DNA from: Margaritifera margaritifera
Lineage: Eukaryota; Mollusca; Bivalvia; Unionida; Margaritiferidae
Assembly (NCBI GenBank): GCA_029931535.1
Contig: JAQPZY010001405.1
Coordinates: 124,001-188,000, forward strand
DNA: 64,000 nucleotides
Direction of reading: 5' to 3'
The notes under the pieces were generated by a model. It was given only the letters and a program-made list of their open reading frames with translations, had not been told where the DNA came from and made no database searches. Shown piece after piece: positions 60,039 to 64,000 of this stretch. How positions within the stretch are numbered: position 1 is the first letter of the stretch; every line of letters starts with the position of its first letter. Made by a program: the position numbers and the translations under genes.

Positions 60039-60676
60039 GCGATGCAGTCACTAGTTTGTGAATGGAAGATTCCATATACTGACTTCTGCGATGCAGTCCC
60101 TAGTTTGTGAATGGAAGATGCCGTATACTGACTTCTGCGATGCAGTCACTAGTTTCTGAATGGAATATTCCATATACTGATTTCTGCGATGCAGTCACTA
60201 GTTTCTGAATGGAAGATTCCATATACTGACTTCTGCGATGCAGTCCCCAGTTTCCGCATGGAAGATTCCATATACTGACTTCTGCGATGCAGTCACTAGT
60301 TTCTGAAGTGAAGATTCCATATACTGACTTCTGCGATGCAGTCCCTACTTTGTGAATGGAAGATTCAATATACTGACTTCTGCGATGCAGTCACTAGTTT
60401 CCGCATGGAAGATTCCATATACTGACTTCTGCGATGCAGTCCCTAGTTTGTGAATGGAAGATTCCGTATACTGACTTCTGAGATGCAGTCAATAGTTCCT
60501 GAATGGAAGATTCCATATACTGATTTCTGCGATGCAGTCACTAGTTTCCGCATGGAAGATTCTATATACTGACTTCTGCGATGCAGCCACTAGCTTCTGA
60601 ATGGAAGATTCCATATACTGACTTCTGCGATGCAGTCACTAGTTTCTGAATGGAAGATTCCATATACTGACTTCAG
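60039..60676. repeat. 49-bp minisatellite, 13 copies, LINE-derived
   Basis: Units start gcgatgcagtcactagtttc and contain tgaatggaagattccatata. The translated unit is the LINE segment MQSLVSEWKIPYTDF. The period is not a multiple of three, so translation through the array is impossible. Confidence 0.96.
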
Positions 60677-60925
60677 ATATTATATAAATCTGGATGGCAA
60701 AATATGTGGAATGGAAACTCGACAAACAAGATTCGGAACACCAATCCCATCACTGGAGAGTGGCATCGCACATAGTTACCAAATTCCAGAGATGAGGTGG
60801 TATTGTTTCCATCGCGTAAAGTACACACATACCGGACTCATGCATACATCCAGACGGGTGAACCTAGAAAAGAGTGCATACCCCACTAGTGTCCACTGAC
60901 AGTGACACGATACTATTGTATCGAC

Positions 60926-60976
60926 TCCCCCCCCCCCCCCCGTTAGACAGATTTTTTTTTTTTTTTTTTTTTTTTT
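60926..60976. repeat. Poly(C) and poly(T) tracts
   Basis: A run of about 15 C (60926-60940) and about 25 T (60952-60976) inside the LINE C-terminal region. Confidence 0.95.
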
Positions 60977-61323
60977 GGTGCTGTTGGTGAACTGGTGAAC
61001 TCAAGAAAGGAACTTTATGACGATGTACCACCAGAGAAATCTTGGACTTTTTGAGCGAATGCGGTTTAAATAACAAATGTTGACAGTATATTTCAAGGAT
61101 TTTATATTGTTTACCTTTATATCTTATATTATATATTTTTTACAGAATTTCAACAACTTTACCATTTATAATTTATCTTGTAGTACTTCATGTTTTACAT
61201 TTATTTTTGAAGGGTTTTTCTTCCCTAGAGTTTTTGTAGAATTCTTAAGTTTTACAGTTTGGGAACTTTACTTTCAATCGGCACCATATAGCCATTATTG
61301 TATTGAGGTGCCGTTAAACGCTA

Positions 61324-61450
61324 ATACATACATATATACATACATACATACATACATACATACATACATACATACATACATACATACATACATACATACA
61401 TACATACATACATACATACATACATACATACATACATACATACATACATA
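61324..61450. repeat. (CATA)n microsatellite, LINE tail
   Basis: About 127 bp of CATA repeats starting right after the LINE 3' terminus gttaaacgctaa. Confidence 0.96.
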
Positions 61451-61773
61451 CCACAGTCTGATTGTCAATCTGCTTTTGTGGTTACAATGCAATCGCTGTG
61501 ATAATATGATGAGAAAGAAAATATAAAGGACATTAATCAAAATGAATATATATGCCTTGTTGACTTTATTAAAATTTAGTTTCGTATTTGTTTGCCTATA
61601 AAGCCAATGAGCAGGATTTATTTTCAGATTATACAAGTTCTAGCAAAATACTTGGTACTTCATTTGAAGCTGTTGCTGGGAACCGTTGTAAACTTGTTTC
61701 ATTCTCACATTTACGGCAATTTGGGTGGGTAAATTCTCACGACAAAGCGCAAATATGGCTTCTTCTGTTTAGA
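61451..61773. other. Anonymous sequence
   Basis: No feature beyond the 77-codon frame at 61588-61821, which runs into the adjacent MITE. Confidence 0.4.
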
Positions 61774-61775
61774 TA

Positions 61776-61968
61776 CCGTCTATACTCGCGTATAAATGCA
61801 GTCCAAATGCAAACAACATAAATCCTGATCTGCTGTCGCATAATGCTCTGGCAGATCAGAATCTATGTTGTTGTACTATTGATTTATCCCTACAAACTAC
61901 ATAGACCCAGATCTGCTGGCGCATTATGCAGTTTGCACTTGGTATTGAGCTATTCGCAAGTATATACG
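61776..61968. mobile_element. Foldback MITE, copy E
   Basis: TA flanks at 61774-61775 and 61969-61970. Termini ccgtctatactcgcgtataa and attcgcaagtatatacg. The left palindrome is complete with several mismatches; the right one has lost its second arm, as in the copy at 8.71 kb but with a different breakpoint. Confidence 0.85.
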
Positions 61969-61987
61969 TACGCAGTGTTATGATATT

Positions 61988-62010
61988 GAAGTCCTAACAG
62001 CTAGGACTTC
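61988..62010. repeat. Perfect 9-bp-arm hairpin
   Basis: gaagtccta and taggacttc separated by acagc. Confidence 0.85.
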
Positions 62011-62084
62011 ACATTGTTGCAACAATCTTGGGTGTAAAGGTGAATCTGCTGTCTCAAAAATTCATGTGAAAGCATATGCTGTTA

Positions 62085-62363
62085 GGTATTCTATTTTATA
62101 TTTTATATTAGATTTGTCATTGTACATTCTATTGTATATTAGATATTAGATTTGTTATTGCATATTCTATTGTATGTTAGATATTAGATTTATTATTGTA
62201 TCTATTGTATGTTAGATATTAGATTTGTTATTGCATATTCTATTGTAAATTAGATATTAGATTTTTTATTGTATATTCTATTGTATATTAGATATTATAT
62301 TTGCTATTGTATATTCTATTGTAGATTATATATTAGATTTGTTATTGTATATTCTATTGTATA
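62085..62363. repeat. About 37-bp AT-rich minisatellite, 7 copies
   Basis: Units with attgtatattctattgtat and tagatattagatttgtt. Confidence 0.92.
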
Positions 62364-62524
62364 TTTTCTGGAAAGCCACGTGCTATATTGAATTATAGAA
62401 AGAGAAATTAGAAACGTCTGAAATCCACTCCACTCAAATTGGATATGTTTAGTTGATTCTGCCGACAAATATAAATAAAAATTAATTATCAAATTCGTTC
62501 TGAACTTCAATCAGTACTTTATGT

Positions 62525-63370
62525 CAATATTAAGGCATTGATGCGATATTAATATTTTATCCTTTAGCCACTAGATCTGAAAGAAAACGGTGATGGCATA
62601 TCAGACTTTGACTGCTGAGTTCTAGCAAAGTTATATAGGCTTTCATTGCTTAAATCGGGTAATATAGAAACATTATTAAACATAATAAATGAAATTTATA
62701 ATTAAAATTTAACTTGAATCTGAGCTCCATTTAACTCACAGACACAAACTTTATTTTGACTCCAGGACGGTTTTGAGAAGTACCACATAATAGTCTATTT
62801 TTCTCTACAATCAACTTTAAATTAAAACTTATGGGTGTTATTAGGTAAAGAATTTTCATAGGAATTAACAATTTCTGCAAACTCGAAAGCGATCTATGCC
62901 ATCATTTACATTTTTTGTGAACTAAGGGTACATGTCAATTTCCATCCATTCGTGACGTTAAACTTTACATTTTCTATTTAAGAAGACCAAAGTTTAAATC
63001 AAACATGTCCGGTAAATCAGCTGTTATTTCCATTTCGCCATGATTTTATTTATTTATTTATTTTTTTTTTTTTTTGTAGTTACAAAGATATGAATATGAT
63101 TACACTTCGCGGTATTGTAATGAACGAGAAAGTTAGGAGCCTAATTTTCATGCAGATACAAGACCTATCTTTAGTGCATAATTGATATAAATGTTCTTTG
63201 TAAGGAGAGTGACAAAACTTATTACTGGATGTTACTTTAGCCTACATATCAAATTTCAGGATCAGCTGATATTTATGAATTCGTATTTTTTCCGACTTTA
63301 ATTATCAAACGACACGCAAATAAGCAAACTGTACTATAATTTACCTGCAGATTGTAACGAATCATGTCAA
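62525..63370. repeat. Block B, partial diverged copy 3
   Basis: Ordered short matches to 36.8-37.2 and 41.1-41.5 kb: cgtgacgttaaactttacat against catgacgtaaaacttgacat, tatttccatttcgcc against a tagttccacttt-like segment, gtattgtaatgaacgag against ttttgtaatgattgagg, ttttcatgcag, and gacacgcaaata. Identity is lower than between copies 1 and 2. A poly(T) run lies at 63058-63075. Confidence 0.55.
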
Positions 63371-64000
63371 GTAGTTTAGTCCCATCAAGGAATAACAAAA
63401 CATATATTGTTTAGTAACGGTACCCTGGTGCTACACATATGCAAACAAAGCGTGCAGCCAGCCGCTGATACTTTATCATTTACAAAAAGTAACGAATGAT
63501 AAAAGTCTGACTAATTTCTGAAAATTTCATCGGCCACAAAATAGCCCTGACGTGTATTCTTTTGTCATATTTAACTTCTTTTTTTTAAATGCTTACTTCT
63601 TTTTGGCTTGTAAACTTTTTGCACGAAATGTTTATTTATTTGCAATTACTACTGCCTTGTTTCGAGCTGAAAATAATAACTAGAATTTAATGCATACCTT
63701 TGACGTTATCACCCGCCAAGTTGGTCAGAGACTAACATCGGAGCGAAGGCTTTAGCAGGCGAATCCTCGAAAGAAATCATTAATTTCAAGTTATGTTACA
63801 CATATTGATAAGGGGCCGTCAATATATGACGTCACGCACAGAGGGCCGAGGGTGAGGGGGGGGGGGCGACTTGTGTGACGATGTGTGACGATGGGGGGTA
63901 GGCTGTTTTGAAAAATGTGTCTTCACAGAAACAACACTAGCGCCTTCTACCAGAGAAAATGTAAACTACGTAGCATCGCAGTATCGCAGAAAAAGTCCGC
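63371..64000. other. Unassigned, with a dispersed-repeat-like motif
   Basis: At 63811-63890 the phrase ggggccgtcaatatatgacg followed by tcac, a G-run and tgtgacgatg twice resembles a widespread animal repeat of the gggccgt..ataa..acgtcac type. Only a fragment is present. No gene recognised. Confidence 0.35.

Larger units (their letters stand above)
59130..61323 (+). pseudogene. LINE: RT tail, RNase H, C-terminus and 3' UTR
   Basis: Plus strand with frameshifts. Near 59145-59290 the post-RT part is visible (VVANTD, a YTGL-like segment, MLD-equivalents, LGLKMCL-like), then EPALYLR-type sequence around 59360. The RNase H domain follows: ASIFTAEITTILKSLN (59812-59859, carrying the catalytic Glu region) and VFCHIGISF-like (59985-60010). 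The segment after it, SLVSEWKIPYTDF, has been amplified into a 49-bp array (60039-60676). Downstream come MRWYCFHRVKYTHTGLMHTS (60791-60850), and YDDVPPEKSW (61015-61045), equivalent to FDGVPPEE at 30.98 kb. The 3' UTR ends aatcggcaccatatagcc, gaggtgccgttaaac and then a CATA tail. RNase H in ORF2 suggests a Jockey/I-type LINE. Inactive. Confidence 0.85.

Overview
This window looks like eukaryotic, AT-rich, intron- or intergenic-type DNA from a repeat-laden invertebrate, most likely a mollusc and probably a bivalve. The reasons are the very high load of micro- and minisatellites, the decayed non-LTR retrotransposons (LINEs) with frameshifts, tRNA-derived SINE heads, and a diverged repeat of the 'gcaataactct' type near 49.8-50.4 kb that I associate with bivalve genomes. 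No bacterial-type operons are present and I could not identify a complete host gene. Only three short stretches (about 320-515, 4727-4894 and 50.75-50.93 kb, all minus strand) plus one ORF at 52.40-52.69 kb have any exon-like character, and none was recognised as a known protein.

Most readable protein-coding information belongs to decayed LINEs. On the minus strand these lie at 3.6-4.0, 9.5-10.0, 15.26-16.0 (reverse transcriptase with an intact YADD box), 18.65-19.55 (ORF1) and 55.26-55.57 kb. On the plus strand they lie at 18.23-18.65, 30.87-31.40, 31.44-35.9 (endonuclease, RT with FADD box, C-terminus, with two insertions), 43.55-44.29, 56.09-57.78 (ORF1 plus start of endonuclease) and 59.13-61.45 kb (RT tail, RNase H, C-terminus, 3' UTR, microsatellite tail). 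They assign to at least two or three families by shared C-terminal motifs; exact clades need a search.

Other mobile DNA: a family of short TA-flanked foldback elements with nested palindromes (five copies: 6.58, 7.18, 8.71, 58.23 and 61.77 kb), two tRNA-like SINE heads (11.6-11.76 and 47.81-47.88 kb, minus), a solo-LTR-like block (14.56-15.07 kb), two possible hAT-type ends and a Penelope/hammerhead-like motif at 52.26 kb.

Tandem repeats dominate long stretches: a 27-bp array (1.05-2.14 kb), 40-bp (6.02-6.51), 48-bp (12.55-13.44), 21-bp (19.90-21.52), 63-bp (26.35-27.66), 62-bp (48.63-49.38), 49-bp (60.04-60.68) and 37-bp (62.09-62.36), with many (AT)n, (GA)n and (TATG)n tracts. Three of the arrays were amplified out of, or sit inside, LINE coding sequence.

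A further layer is an old, diverged duplication. Block B (36.15-38.6 kb) followed by block A (38.83-40.04 kb) is repeated as B2 (40.5-42.84 kb) and A2 (44.8-46.0 kb), a unit of about 4.3 kb whose second copy was split by a LINE-bearing insertion. Lone relatives of B and A lie at 62.5-63.4 and 5.24-5.70 kb. All calls are from reading the sequence by eye; boundaries of degenerate elements are approximate.
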